Shown piece by piece: positions 40,561 through 51,845 of a stretch of 64,000 nt of DNA. The stretch's first letter is position 1, and each line of letters starts with the position of its first letter. The stretch covers positions 4,337,492-4,401,491 of the forward strand of contig JASKMD010000013.1 in the NCBI GenBank assembly GCA_030144725.1, given 5' to 3'. Below the pieces are notes generated by a model, which was given only the letters and a program-made list of their open reading frames with translations, did no database searches and was not told the DNA's origin. A program made the position numbers and the translations under genes. This DNA comes from Haematococcus lacustris (taxonomy: Eukaryota; Chlorophyta; Chlorophyceae; Chlamydomonadales; Haematococcaceae).

Positions 40561-41883
40561 TAGGTCGACCACTGCAGCGGTGTTCTGCTTGAGCACGCAA
40601 TACTAGGCTGGAGGCAGATGAGAGCGCCTCTGCTGGGTGACCCACAGCTCCACCACGACCCAGCTGCCACCTGGTTACCACCCCTTAACCTGGACACACA
40701 ACTATAATGCCCAGACTTGGCAAGTCTGGGCCTCGTCCGCCAAGTATGCATCGCATCAAGCCTCAAACCTTGAGGGAGCCCTGCCTGTGGTACATGATGC
40801 CAGTAAGGCCCGGCATTGCCTCATCTTGCTGCAATAGCTTGAATACACAAGGTAGCCTGCAGGATGACAAGGGAGCCTGCCTGCTTGGGCGTAAACTGAG
40901 GATGAAGGCTAATGGGAGCCAGCGACCCGTGTGCACAGCGGCAGCAAAATGTCATGGCAGTCGTGGGGCAAGGTCTGCCTCTCTACCTTGATGGCTGCAC
41001 ATAATAGGGCACGAATCCTCATCATTTGAACCTCATATACCTCATATACTTGCTTGCCTCTCCATCAACTATTGCTCGCCCAGCAATTGTCACTCTTTCT
41101 AGTATGGTCTGCATTAACAGCCGTTGCACGACAACATCACTGAAGACAAGAAAAGGAGTGAGTGACGAACACATGCACAGCGAGGCCACAGGATCCTTCT
41201 TGGCGGAGATGGTAGCTGCCCACCCACCCACCCGCCCGCCCCCCACTGCCTACCTTGTGGCCCAGTCCCTGCTGCTGCAGTACCACACACATGTGTCCAG
41301 GTCATCCAGATCAATGTTGAGGCCGTAGGCTGTCCATGTGCTATGCGTTATGAGCTCTGTCTGGCTGATGAAGTCTGGGCATTTGCTTGCCAAAGGACCT
41401 GTGGAGACTCTAGCAACGTTAGAAGCTTTGTTGCAGGCATGGTGAGGCGTTGTGAGCTCTGTTGTTCGCCATGGGGCTGGTTACGTCAGGCCATTTGTGT
41501 GCCATGGAGCCTGTGGTGACAAGGCAAGGTGGGCAGGCTGACAGGGTGCTATGCAGCCTGTGGATGGAGTGTAACCTAGTCAGAACAGTGTGGCTGAGGC
41601 ATTGATGCAGGCTGTAGGCCAGTGGTCGCCAGAAGTGGTTGGGCACAGGCTTGTGATAACTGCAGTTTTTCTTTCATATTTGCATTGCTCCATGTCGTCT
41701 GGGAGAGTTGTATCTGCACCGTGAGTTGAGCACACCACCATAATGAGCAGGTATCAGGAGGAGCCATGTTTCAGTGTAGCTTGATGTGCAACTTACACTA
41801 AATCGGCAACAAACCGTTGCATCGTATCCAACGCGTGATACTCTTTGGCACACCTACGTCGATGCTCCTATATGTAACATATC

Positions 41884-41970
41884 AGTGATGCGACTTTACA
41901 GAGTTACAAAGGTAGGTTGCATATAATTGTAGTGTAGTGATGCGACTTTACAGAGTTACAAAGGTAGGTT
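41884..41970 (+). repeat. 35-bp direct repeat upstream of the G-patch gene
   Basis: AGTGATGCGACTTTACAGAG and the following 15 bases occur at 41,884-41,918 and again at 41,936-41,970, 52 bp apart. A further degenerate set of GTTACAAAG/GTAACT motifs continues to 42,050. Confidence 0.85.
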
Positions 41971-42050
41971 ACAATGTAGTTAAATGGAATTGGCATGTAA
42001 CTATAATGTTACAAAGCGACGTGTGACTACATTGTGACAAAACCACAAAG

Positions 42051-42111
42051 GTACACGTGTAACTGTGCATCACTGTATACGTACACATGTAACTCTGCAT
42101 CACTGTATATG
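42051..42111 (+). repeat. Two-copy repeat GTACAC-TGTAACT-TGCATCACTGTAT
   Basis: Two units of about 30 bp (GTACACGTGTAACTGTGCAT and GTACACATGTAACTCTGCAT, each followed by CACTGTATA), about 110-170 bp before the G-patch start codon. Could be a regulatory repeat. Confidence 0.75.
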
Positions 42112-42219
42112 TATAGAGCAATCTCAAATTGCAGCAGCGGCACAACCAACCGGCTCAACTGACTTTGGCGGCGTGCGGGGCCGTGCGAGAGCTCGCTTGT
42201 TTATCCGGCGTGCTGCACA

Positions 42220-45200
42220 ATGAAGCTGCCCAAAGGTTACGTGGTGGGCCAAGGTGTGCCTAAAGCGTCAGGCTTCGGAGGGGTGGGCCAGCGCATGCTG
42301 GAGCAGCTGGGATGGCAGGAAGGCCAGGGGTTAGGCAAAGACCGCAGCGGCATGCGGGAAGCTCTGGAGGTGAAGGAAAAAAAGGACCAGCTCGGCGTGA
42401 GTACGCAGCGAACTAGGCAACGCTGGACATCACCAGGGGTGCACTTGCACTTCGGCATGCCGTCTGCGCTGTCGAGCTCTGTCAGGTGCTGTTGCAGGTT
42501 GGCGCCACAGGGCCCAGCTGGGATTGGTCGCACAACTTTTGGGAGCAGGCCTATAATTCAACGGCCAAGGCCATCCAGCATGTGAGCATACCATCCTGAC
42601 CTGACTTGCACTCAGCAGCTGTGCAGCTTGCATTTGTCCCGTGTTTGAAGGGGGCGGCTTGCATTGCTGGCCACAATCGCTGGGCATTGCAACCTCACCT
42701 CACACATGGTCGCAACGATAGGCTCCCTGCGGCAGCTGCTCGCAACCAGCTGTACGTCAGCGCGACCAGCTGTGCCCTGTACACCTGCTGCCATGCCACC
42801 TAGCCAGTCATGCGCCCAGTAGAGCGGTCACACTCCCTGCTCCCTTTCCCCTTCCTAGCTGTGGCCAACTTGGGTCATGGCCACCTGCGCCGCCACATGC
42901 CCCACGTGTGCTGCCATTGCCCCATGCAGGGCTCTGGCAGCAGCAGCAGCAGCAGCAGCAGCTCAGACAGCTCAGACAGTGATGCCACTGGGCGGGTGAG
43001 GGCCAGGGGTAGGGGGGCAGGCCGCGCACTCAGAGCTGGCCCCAACCCCAGCGCAGCCCTGGCTGCCACTCTCCCTCCTTCCAATCAGGGCTCAGACTCA
43101 GACTCAGACTCAGACTCAGAGCAGGTACCGGCTGGCGGGGGGTTCCTGGCTGCAGGGGGTGGTGTGTCTGGTGGTGCTGCGCTGCACCGTGACGGCACCC
43201 TAGCGCGTGGCGCCAGCGCAGCTGAGTTGGGCATTGCGGCAGCACTGAGCCGCGACCCTTGGGGGCGCTGGGGCGGGCGGGCGGGCAAGATGGCACGCAT
43301 CAGGTACAGGGGCTGGGGGACTTCCTGATGCATGAGTCTGGGCAGGGGGCTGGGATAAGTGGGGAGGGTAGGGCACACCCGCTGCCTTGATGCCACTGCT
43401 CCTGCAGGCATTGCATTGCATTGCAGAGTGTGGGGCAGCAGTGTCTAGACAAATGCCCTGCCGCATAGCAACGATGATGGTGACGATGAAGATGTATCCC
43501 TTGCAGGCATTGCATCGCAGTGCAGACCCGAGCAGTACAGGAAGTGTGAGGGCAGTGTGAGAGAAGTGTGAGGGCAATGTGAGGGCAGTGTGAGGGCAGT
43601 GTGAGGGCAATGTGAGGGCAATGTGAGGGCAGGGTCAGGCATTGCAGGTCGAGGCTGAGGCGCTGTGGGGCAGCAGTGTCCAGACAAATGCCCTGCAGCA
43701 TAGCGGATTGGTGATGACAGTGATGAGTGTGTGCAGGCAGCAGGAGGAGGCAGCAGCCGCCGCAGCCCGGGTCAAGCTGGAGGGAGGCAGCCAGCGGGCA
43801 GCGCCGCCTGCCTCCGGTCCTGCCTCTGGGGCGGGCCCCCCGGCGGGCCTGTGTCAGGGGGGTGGGCGCGGGCCCCGCCTGGTGGTGACCCTGGACCTAG
43901 CTGAGGATGAGGCGCAGCGCAGCAAGGTGCAGGGCAGGGAGGGGGGGAGGGGGGGGTCAGGCCAATAGGGGGAGGGCGACACTAGCCTGAGTGTGGGGGG
44001 TTAGCCAGGCTGGAGGGCTGAGAGGGACCAGGAGGGGGAAGCTGGGCCGCATGGCGGTCAGGGTGGGCGCAGTGAAGGTGGTTAGGGCGGTTGTTGACAT
44101 TACGGTCAACGGCATGGGAAGCAATGTGGGCAGTGGTCGTTGCCGTCCCGTGACATGCTGCTGCTGCTGCTGCTGCTTGAAAGTTCCCTGTTGCCTGTCC
44201 GTACATGCCTTTGTCTCTTATGCCCCCGGGGACCTTACCCGCCCCTCCCCTCCCTGCCCTGCCCTGCCCTGCCTAGGCTCTTACAGGGAAGGCTCGGCAG
44301 GGCCAAGGGGAGAAGGGCTGCTGCCCTCCCTCTCCTACCTTACCTGCTCCTGCTGCTGCCCCCACCTTGTGCCCTGCCTGCTGGCCTGTGCTGCAGCACC
44401 TGGCCTTTGTGGCCACCCCCCGCACAGGCTGGTGGGGCGCCAGCTACTGGGTCAGCGCCGGGCCCCTGGAGGGTGTGGAGCAGCAGGAGGGTCAGCGCAG
44501 CCGCCAGACCTTCAATGAGGACGACCAGGCAGCGCTGTACATGCAGGTCAGGGACTAGGGGCAGGGCCTCAGGGTCAGGGGCAGGGGCAGGGGCGGGGCC
44601 GCAGGGGCAGGGTCAGGGGCATCAGCGGAGGAGGGGGAGGGGCTGGTCCTGTGGGCAGAGTCAGGGGCAGGGCGTGAGGGGCAGGTCTGCCAGGGTGCAG
44701 GGTGGTGCAGCCCAGTCGGGGCTAGCTGGCCGTGAGGTGACAGCAGGGACCGGGGCAGGGGGCCGCAGGGGCCCCAAGCCAAGCCAAGCCATATGTCAGG
44801 GCAGTGCATGGCTTGGCTGCCTGCCGCTGCTGCTGCTGCTGCTAGAGAGAGACGTGAAGGGGGAGGAGGGCTGGGGGGTAGGGGTGGCTTAGCGCTGCTG
44901 CCTCCTGCCTCCTTAGCTTACACCTCCGACTTGCTTAGCTTACACCCCAGACCCCCTGACCCCCCCGGCCCCCTTCCCTCTCTCCCTCCCCCCTCCCCCT
45001 GGTGCAGGCTCATGCTCACAAGCGCCAGGGCCTGAAGGGGCTGGGCAAGAGCACCACGCTCAAGGTGGCGGGTGGCCAGTGGCAGGGCAGCCGCACCACC
45101 TTTGACGAGGAGGGGGAGCAGCAGGGCCAGGCAGGGCAGCAGGGCAGCCAGCAGCAGCAGGGCAGCCAGCCAGCTGTCAGCATGGAGCAGCAGGGGGCCT

Positions 45201-46460
45201 CGGACAGCCTGGGGCAGCAGGGGGGAGGCAGTGCAGGGGGGGAGGGGCAGACCCTGCCTGACCAGGTGGAGCAGGTGGCAGCGCAGCAGCGGGCTGGCAG
45301 GAAGGCAGCCAGAGCCAGAGCCAAGGCCGATGCTAAGGCTGGCAAGTGCTGTGGGGTGGGCCCTACCATTGAAGGGGGTGGGCACGAGGCTGGGGGAGGG
45401 GGTCTGGAAGCAGCAGCAGCAGCAGGGGGAGGAGAGGGGAAGAAAGGCAGGAAGCGCAAGCCATGCGGGTCAGGTCAGGGGGGACTGGTGGCAGCAGGCG
45501 GTGAGGCGGCTGGGTGTGTGCAGGCGGGTCCGCATAGCTGTGTAGGGTCAGGGGCCAGTGCTGGTGTTGAGGGTGAGGTGGTGGCAGGGGTCCAGGTGGG
45601 CTCAGGGGCGGCTGCTGAGGTGCAGGGCACTGTGCGCTGGCTCAAGGTGGCGAGGGCTGCGCTGAAAGGGGTGAGGGGAGGGAGGGGGAGGGAGGGGGAG
45701 GGCGTGAGCGAGAGGGGTAAAGTGATCATGGTATGTAGTTGTGGGTAAGGTGTGGAAGCAGGCACGGCCAGGTAAGCTGGAGGGAGGCCAGGGCAGCGGT
45801 GCGGTGCTGAGGCCCTGAGGTCCGCTAGAGCCTGGTCAAGGCGTAGGGTGACATTGCTGCAGCCCCCTGCACACACTGGCAGCCCCCCCTGCTCCTCCCT
45901 CACGGTCAGCCCCCCGCTCCTCCCTGCTCCCACATGCTCCTTGCCTGCTCCTTGCCCACATACATATGGCTTGCCCTGCCCCTGCCCCTGCCCCTGCCCC
46001 TGCCCCTGCCCCTGCCCCTGCCCCTGCCCCTGCCCCTGCCCCTGCTCCTGCCCCTGCCCCTGCCCCTGCCCCTGCCCCTGCCCCTGCCCCTGCCCCTGCC
46101 CCTGCCTCTGCCCCTGCCCCTGCCCCTGCCTCTGCCCCTGCCCCTGCCCCTGCCCCTGCCCCTGCCCCTGCCCCTGCCCCTGCCCCTGCCCCTGCCCCTG
46201 CCCCTGCCCCTGCCCCTGTACCTACCCCTGTACCTACCCACCCTGCTCTCGCCCTGCAGGCCCCTGGCAGCCGGCTCAAGGTCAAGGCGCTGTGCTGCCA
46301 GCTGCTGCAGCAAGTGCAGGAGCGGCACAGCGGGCCAGGGGGTGTGACCCTCACACGCGCCCATGTGGCCGCTGTCCTGCATCGCAAGGCCGCCGCCAAC
46401 AAGCTGGTCATGACCCCAGACGGCTTCGTCAGCCTGCCGCAACCCAGGGTGATGGCTTGA
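42220..46460 (+). CDS. G-patch domain nucleolar-type protein, eight exons
   Basis: Exons read from GT-AG sites: 42220-42396, 42498-42581, 42930-42995, 43089-43303, 43737-43926, 44397-44546, 45008-45670, 46260-46460, giving 581 aa. Exon 1 holds the G-patch (GVGQRMLEQLGWQEGQGLGK, completed by LGVGA across the first splice). Exon 2 WSHNFWEQAYNSTAKAI; exons 3-4 Ser/Asp-rich acidic strips; exon 6 GWWGASYWVSAG...FNEDDQAALYMQ; exon 7 begins HAHKRQGLKGLGKS...KVAGGQW and continues low-complexity with a basic KKGRKRKP strip; exon 8 is a winged-helix-like end (LKVKALCCQLLQQV...LVMTPDGFVSL). This order matches plant G-patch proteins related to ribosome-biogenesis factors of the TMA23/PINX1/GPATCH4 group. 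G-patches activate DEAH helicases; a nucleolar role is inferred. It is the only conventional intron-bearing gene here and probably marks the edge of the core chromosome. The exon 3/4 edges are the least certain. Confidence 0.8.
45967..46218 (+). repeat. Intronic CCCCTG hexanucleotide array, about 42 units
   Basis: Fills most of the last intron of the G-patch gene. Rare CTCCTG and CCTCTG variants. The duplicate at 54.18-54.23 kb has only about six units. Long open frames here (Pro/Ala or Leu/Pro repeats, Arg/Gly on the other strand) are artefacts of the repeat. Confidence 0.95.
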
Positions 46461-47520
46461 AGAAGAGAAGCAAGAAGAGAGGGGAAGAGGCAGGGGTGAA
46501 GGTAGTGAGGGGAGAGGGAGAGAGGGAGGGGGAAGAGGGAGAGGGGCCCCGTGGGGTTGGCAGGGCAGCCAGAGGGGAGTAGGCAGTCAGGGCGGCAGGC
46601 CTCTAGCTGGAGGCGTCTGTGCAGTCACCGTGTTCACCCTAGGCCTTATGTCAGCTGCTGGGTGGTGGGCGCAGCAGGGTCAGGAGGAGCGGCAGGGGCT
46701 AGGCCAGCTGGCAGGGGCGTGCAGAAAAGGCTGGGGTTTGCGGGGGCTGGTGGGTCCGAGGCTGTCAGGAAACCGAGGCTGTCAGGAAAGCGAAGGGATG
46801 GTGGGATGGAGGCAGAAGGGGAGGCGGCAGCAGCTCAGCTTAGTCCAGGTTTTTTTGTTTCATAGAGAGAGAGACTTACAAGCAATCCAGCTTCACTGAT
46901 ACTGACTACAAGGCGGTGGTGCGATTAGCCTACTTGCAGATGCAGAGTCTGTAGCTTCCTTTTCCTGTATGATACAAGGCATGACAGATACATGATTAAC
47001 CCACCCCAGGCCGGCCCGATCATTTGCAGGATTAGCCGAGCTCAACAAGCCAGCCCAGCTCAGTAGCTAAAATATTACTGCACACTTCTGATGGCTGTCT
47101 TTGCCTGCTGCAATCTTGCTTGCTGCATTGCTTGCCTTCGCTTGTTCTGTGCTTCGATTGCCTTCACTCACAATTGATCGCCTTTGGAAACACACATGAC
47201 CTCACTGAGTGTAGCTTGATCAGCAATTCATTAGCATGTAGGAGGGCCCCTATCTGGTGTGAATATGAGGCGGAAGGCCAGCCTTGCTACTACAGCTGCA
47301 CCCTGGCAGCTGCTGCCTGCTCTGTTCACTGCTATGTACTGCTACAGTTAAGGTTCAGTAAACCTCGACCTAGCTGGGCTAAAAGGGCAAGACTGGCCAG
47401 ACCTGCATTGTAGATATGATGGTGCAGCGAACCTCGACCTCAGACTGCCACTGTGCTGACGGATATCTTCGAAACTAATTGACGCTCCCATCAGCCCATG
47501 ACCTCATAAGACGCTCGAGA
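46461..47520. other. Intergenic, no gene
   Basis: 3' flank of the G-patch gene and 5' flank of the next gene. Purine-rich stretch at 46,465-46,550, poly-T at 46,850. No coding segment supported. Near-identical to 54,455-55,514. Confidence 0.5.
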
Positions 47521-47655
47521 GAACTGGAGCAAGGGGCCCTGGCAGTTCATGCGCACGTGAATGCTGCGGAAGAGTCGGTTTGGTTACAGTTTGGTCGACA
47601 GCTGGGCCCATCCGCAGTAGCTTTGTTTCTGGAGTAACCGCTCATCAGCACAGCC
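47521..47655 (+). promoter_or_regulatory. Upstream region of MVKRRR-class gene
   Basis: GGAGCAAGGGGCCCTGGCAG at 47,526, then the class motif GCACGTGAATGCTGCGGAAG+AGTC at 47,553-47,576, ending 79 bp before the ATG. Start context is GCCATGG. Confidence 0.6.
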
Positions 47656-49389
47656 ATGGTCAAGCGGCGCAGGCACAGCGATGCATTCGTCGATGGCATG
47701 CCCGTCCAGGCAACTGCAGCAAACCTTGGAAACCCCCTGCTGGAACTTCCTGAGGCGCTTATATCGGACATTGCCTCTCGGGCTGCGCGGCTGGGTGCGT
47801 GTGGAGCGCTTTCGCTCACCTGCACCGACTTCTCCAAGACCAACCTGATGTACGCCCCCGCTCTCCATATCCAGCTGGTCAGCCAGGGCTGCGACCAGCT
47901 GCTCACACCACGCGTCGTCGCAGCCTTGCAAGCCAGGACATGCAAGCTGGCCCTGACTCTAGAGCAACAGCAGGCTCAACACACCAGGCAGTACATCATG
48001 CTGCTGACCAATGCTCTGAAGAAGCTGGCCAGCTGTGCAGCAGTGGAAGCCTGCAAGCTAGGAACCGTCCAGGGTCCCTCCCTTAGCCCTTACAAGCGTC
48101 TGGGATGCAGCCCCACACTTGCTCAGCATTTGATGGACAGCTTCCCAAGCCTGACCTCCCTGTCACTCCACGGCTATGCCATCCCCTGCAGTGGTCTGGC
48201 CAGCCTGCTCGCCCACCCGCAGCTGTCCCTGCAGCTGCAGCAGCTCAACCTCATCGGCACTATCATCACCCAGCCCAAGCGACCTGAGCCAGGGGCAGCC
48301 ACCCTGGACAACCTGTTCCACGCGTCCAGGCTCAAGCAGCTCAGATTGTTGACCAAGAGGATGGCTGGTGAAGACAAGCCCCTTCTGCCAAACCTGCAGC
48401 CATTGTCCAGTCACGTGACACAGCTGTGCATCCAGCAGCGGGAGGGTATGGTATGGGACCTTGACGAGTTCACTGCAACACTGCAGCCCCTGGCTCAGCT
48501 GCAAGTGCTGACGTTCTCCGGCCTTTACCACCTGGGGGGTCTGCCTGGGCTGCTGCAAGCGTTGCCTCAGCTGCACACCCTGCAGCTGCCTGACGCAATA
48601 GCCTATGGGCAGGAACAGTCTATAGACGCCCTGCTGGCAGCCACCCAGCTTACCAGCATCCAGCTGAGCTCTTGTCAGAAGCTACGCAGCTCACGTGCAG
48701 ATGTGCCATGCAGCTGGCAGCGGCTGGAGCTCACAGGCTATGTTGACTGTGCTTCTGTGGCACAGCTACCGCTGCACTCCCTTTGCCAGCCCCTGGTGCT
48801 GAACAACCTCTTCATAAGTAGTGGCAGGGACGATTGCGCTCTGGTGGCAGCTGCAGTCCATAACCTGACGCAGGCTTGCAAGGTGCCAGTGAGGATCAAG
48901 GCCTTGCGGCTGTGTCGCCCACCTGGAGTGTCGAGAACAGACATGGGAGATGAAGTGGAAACGGACATGGCATCACAGGTGGAGTTGCAGCAGTTGGTGG
49001 ATGTGCTGCAAGCGCTGAAGCATTGCAGATGGGGAAGAGTGTTCATGTTCCACATGAATGTGGGAGTGGCGCTTGTCTTGACACTGGCGCCATTGTGCCA
49101 GGGCGTCACACAGCTTGACTTTGCCTATGGCAGCCTGACCCCTTCCCTGGAGTTCTGGCGCCAGCTGGTGCTGCTCATGCCCACCGTCACTGATGTTGTC
49201 TTCAGTGACGTAGAGGGGAGCACAAGCTCAGCCATGCACAAGTCGTTGCAGCTCATGGCTGACCAGCCCTGGGCACGGTGGCTGGACATTTGCATTACTC
49301 GCTCTTCAGGCTCATCACAGCTGCCTGCATGCTGGCTGGCTGACAATCCTTCCAAGCCTGGAAAGCTCAGGGTGTGGTTCAAGTCATGA
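47656..49389 (+). CDS. F-box-like/LRR protein, MVKRRR class
   Basis: Intronless, 577 aa, ATG in GCCATGG context. MVKRRRHSD basic start, F-box-like segment about residues 28-74 (LLELPEALISDIASRAARLG ... LTCTDFSKTNLMYAP), leucine-rich repeats (SLTSLSLHGYAIP, QLQQLNLIGT, LQVLTFSGL, LHTLQLPDA), PCSWQRLELTGYVD, then VPVRIKALRL and the C-terminal module EFWRQLVLLMPTVTDVVF and DQPWARWLDICI. First of a same-strand pair; the next gene begins 750 bp downstream and shares even 3' flank sequence, so the pair is an older tandem duplication. Differs at only two residues from its recent duplicate at 55,650. Confidence 0.88.
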   Translation: MVKRRRHSDAFVDGMPVQATAANLGNPLLELPEALISDIASRAARLGACGALSLTCTDFSKTNLMYAPALHIQLVSQGCDQLLTPRVVAALQARTCKLALTLEQQQAQHTRQYIMLLTNALKKLASCAAVEACKLGTVQGPSLSPYKRLGCSPTLAQHLMDSFPSLTSLSLHGYAIPCSGLASLLAHPQLSLQLQQLNLIGTIITQPKRPEPGAATLDNLFHASRLKQLRLLTKRMAGEDKPLLPNLQPLSSHVTQLCIQQREGMVWDLDEFTATLQPLAQLQVLTFSGLYHLGGLPGLLQALPQLHTLQLPDAIAYGQEQSIDALLAATQLTSIQLSSCQKLRSSRADVPCSWQRLELTGYVDCASVAQLPLHSLCQPLVLNNLFISSGRDDCALVAAAVHNLTQACKVPVRIKALRLCRPPGVSRTDMGDEVETDMASQVELQQLVDVLQALKHCRWGRVFMFHMNVGVALVLTLAPLCQGVTQLDFAYGSLTPSLEFWRQLVLLMPTVTDVVFSDVEGSTSSAMHKSLQLMADQPWARWLDICITRSSGSSQLPACWLADNPSKPGKLRVWFKS

Positions 49390-49989
49390 AGGCATGAGCG
49401 GTGATGTGTGGGGTTTGCTGTTGATGTGTGCGCTGGAAGCTGAGCCAGCCAAAGCTTGATGCTCACATGGATGGCATGCCTCAGAGTCTGGGGAGAGAGC
49501 ATGGTCAGTCACAACATTGCTACGCTGCCACCTGCTAAGCACCTAGCGCGACAGTGGGATGTTTGTACGGAGTGCAGGTGGCAGTGGGGCAGAGTTGAGC
49601 CAGTCCCAAGTGCACCTTGGCTAGGCAGGTTGCTGCGAGCGTGCTTCCCGTTGTGCTTGTATTCATCACTCAATCCTTTGTGGCAAGTAGTGACTGATGT
49701 GAATGACAAGGCATGCAAGTCTGTGCCACCTTGTGCCTGTACCATAGCCCTCGCGATCAGGCAATAGTGTAGGTGGTAGGCACTAATACACCATGTCCAT
49801 GTCCAGGTGTACTCCACACAGCACATCAACACCATTTCAGTCCCGCTATTGATTCCTAGTTGTCCCTAGTGGTCTGACTCAAATGGACTGGAGAGTGCTG
49901 ACGGCTCTTCTAAAAGTTAGTCGACGCTCCCATCTCCCTCCAACCTCACGTGACGTCCAAGCAGGCATGATACATGCGCTACACTGGTT
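49390..49989. other. Spacer, no gene
   Basis: 49,390-49,600 is similar to 51,846-52,150 (shared 3' flanks of the gene pair). Nothing else recognised. Confidence 0.5.
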
Positions 49990-50138
49990 GACCTAGGTAA
50001 GGAGAACTGGAGCTATGGGCCTGGCACTTCGAATTCTGCATGTGAATCCTGCGGAAGACTTGAAGCTTGGAGATGTGATATTGGATTAGCTCGTCCGCTG
50101 CGGCCATATTTTTAGGAAGGTCGTTGCTTGCACCAGCC
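49990..50138 (+). promoter_or_regulatory. Upstream region of MVKRRR-class gene
   Basis: Class motif as GCATGTGAATCCTGCGGAAG+AC at 50,038-50,059, ending 79 bp before the ATG. Confidence 0.6.
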
Positions 50139-51845
50139 ATGGTCAAGCGGCGCAGGCATAGCGATGCATTCGTCGATGGCGTGCCCGTCCAGGCAACTTC
50201 AGCAAACCTTGGAAACCCCCTGCTGGAACTTCCTGAGGCGCTTATATCGGACATTGCCTCTCGGGCTGCGCGGCTGGGTGCGTGTGGAGCGCTTTCGCTC
50301 ACCTGCACCGACTCCTCCAAGACCAACCTGATGTACGCCCCCGCTCTCCACATCCAGCTGGACAGCCTGGGCTGCGACCAGCTGCTCACACCACGCGTCG
50401 TCGCAGCCCTGCAAGCCAGGACATGCAAGCTGGCCATGACTCTAGAGCAACAGCAGGCTCAACACACCAGGCAGTACATCATGCTGCTGACCAATGCTCT
50501 GAAGAAGCTGGCCAGCTGTGCAGCAGTGGAAGCCTGCAAGCTAGGGACCGTCCAGGGTCCCTCCCTCAGCCCTCACAAGACTCTGAGCTGTAGCCCCAAA
50601 CTTGCTCAGCATTTGATGGACAGCTTCCCAAGCCTGACCTCCCTGTCACTCCACGGCTATGCCATCCCCTGCAGTGGTCTGGCCACCCTGCTCGCCCACC
50701 CGCAGCTGTCCCTGCAGCTGCAGCAGTTGGACCTCGGCAGCACCACCATCACCCAGCCCAAGCGACCTGAGCCAGGGGCAGCCACCCTGGTCAACCTGTT
50801 CTATGCGTCCAGGCTCAAGCAGCTGAGCCTATTGACCAAGAGGATGGCCGGTGAAAACAGGCCCCTTCTGCCCAACCTGCAACCATTGTCCCAGCACCTG
50901 ACACAGCTGTGCATCCAGCAGCGGGTGGGTATGGTATGGGAGCTTGACGACTTCACTGCAACACTGCAGCCCCTGGCGCAGCTGCAAGTGCTCACGATCT
51001 CCGGCTTTTACTGCCTGGGGGGTCTACCAGACCTGTTGGAGGCGCTGCCTCAGCTCCACACCCTGCAGCTTCCTGATGCAAGAGTCTCAGGGCAGGAGCA
51101 GCTGGACATGTTGTTGGCAGCCACCCAGCTAACCAGCATCAAGCTCAGTTTACTGGAGTGGCTGGACATCTCACGTGCAGATGTGCCTTGCAGCTGGCAG
51201 CGGCTGGAGCTCGCGGGCCGGGCCCCGGTTCCCCTCGCCACTGCTGCCTACCTGCCCCTGCACTCCCTCACCCAGCCCTTGGTGCTGAACGAGCTCTTCA
51301 TAAGTATTGACACTGACCACTGCACTCTGGTGGCAGCTGCGATACATAACCTGACACAGGCTTGCAAGGTGCCAGTGAGGATCAAAGAGTTGTGCCTACA
51401 CAAGGTTTATGTGGGCATGGCAGCACATCAGCGTGTACAGTATCAGCAGCTGGTGGCTGTACTGCAAGCGCTGAAGCGTTGCAGCTGGGACATGATGTCT
51501 ATGAACTGCATGGATGTGGGCCCGGCGGATGTGGTGACACTGGCGCCATTGTGCCAAGGCTGCACACATCTCAAGTTCCGACGTGGCAGCCTGACCCCCT
51601 CCCTGGAGTTCTGGCACCAGTTGGTGCAGCTCATGCCCACCGTCACTAATGTTGTGTTCAAGCAAGTAGAGGAGAGCACAAGCTTAGCCATGCATGAGTC
51701 ACTGCAGCTCATGGCTGAGCAGCCCTGGGCACGCTGGCTGGACGTTTGCATCTCTCGCCCTCTGGGCTTGTCAATGCTGCCTGCATGCTGGCTGGCTGAC
51801 AATCCTTCCAAGCCTAGAAAGCTCAGGGTGTGGTTCAAGTCATAA
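50139..51845 (+). CDS. F-box-like/LRR protein, MVKRRR class
   Basis: Intronless, 568 aa from ATG 50139 (MVKRRRHSDAFVDG) in GCCATGG context; the frame is open five codons further up but begins with TTG, which is not expected as a start in this organism. F-box-like segment about 28-74 (LTCTDSSKTNLMYAP, Phe of TDFS replaced by Ser). Leucine-rich repeats, PCSWQRLELAGRAPV, then EFWHQLVQLMPTVTNVVF and EQPWARWLDVCI. Paralogue of the preceding gene. Confidence 0.88.
   Translation: MVKRRRHSDAFVDGVPVQATSANLGNPLLELPEALISDIASRAARLGACGALSLTCTDSSKTNLMYAPALHIQLDSLGCDQLLTPRVVAALQARTCKLAMTLEQQQAQHTRQYIMLLTNALKKLASCAAVEACKLGTVQGPSLSPHKTLSCSPKLAQHLMDSFPSLTSLSLHGYAIPCSGLATLLAHPQLSLQLQQLDLGSTTITQPKRPEPGAATLVNLFYASRLKQLSLLTKRMAGENRPLLPNLQPLSQHLTQLCIQQRVGMVWELDDFTATLQPLAQLQVLTISGFYCLGGLPDLLEALPQLHTLQLPDARVSGQEQLDMLLAATQLTSIKLSLLEWLDISRADVPCSWQRLELAGRAPVPLATAAYLPLHSLTQPLVLNELFISIDTDHCTLVAAAIHNLTQACKVPVRIKELCLHKVYVGMAAHQRVQYQQLVAVLQALKRCSWDMMSMNCMDVGPADVVTLAPLCQGCTHLKFRRGSLTPSLEFWHQLVQLMPTVTNVVFKQVEESTSLAMHESLQLMAEQPWARWLDVCISRPLGLSMLPACWLADNPSKPRKLRVWFKS

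Larger units (their letters stand above)
40561..42219. other. Intergenic switch region between minus- and plus-strand blocks
   Basis: No gene recognised. All family genes to the left are on the minus strand and all to the right on the plus strand, so promoters diverge from here. From about 41.8 kb the DNA becomes AT-richer and repeat-bearing (listed separately), likely the promoter region of the G-patch gene. Confidence 0.5.

Noticed and set aside
45848..46582. Long Pro/Cys, Leu/Pro, Pro/Ala and Arg/Gly frames on both strands
   Set aside because: All are translations of the intronic CCCCTG array; flanking splice sites place it within an intron.
46551..47413. Small plus-strand frames between the G-patch gene and the next gene
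   Set aside because: Conserved in the duplicate only because the whole block is nearly identical; no motif or splice context.
50124..50138. Five-codon N-terminal extension of the gene at 50.1 kb (and the same at 58,118)
   Set aside because: Starts with TTG; the class-conserved MVKRRR ATG with GCCATGG context follows.
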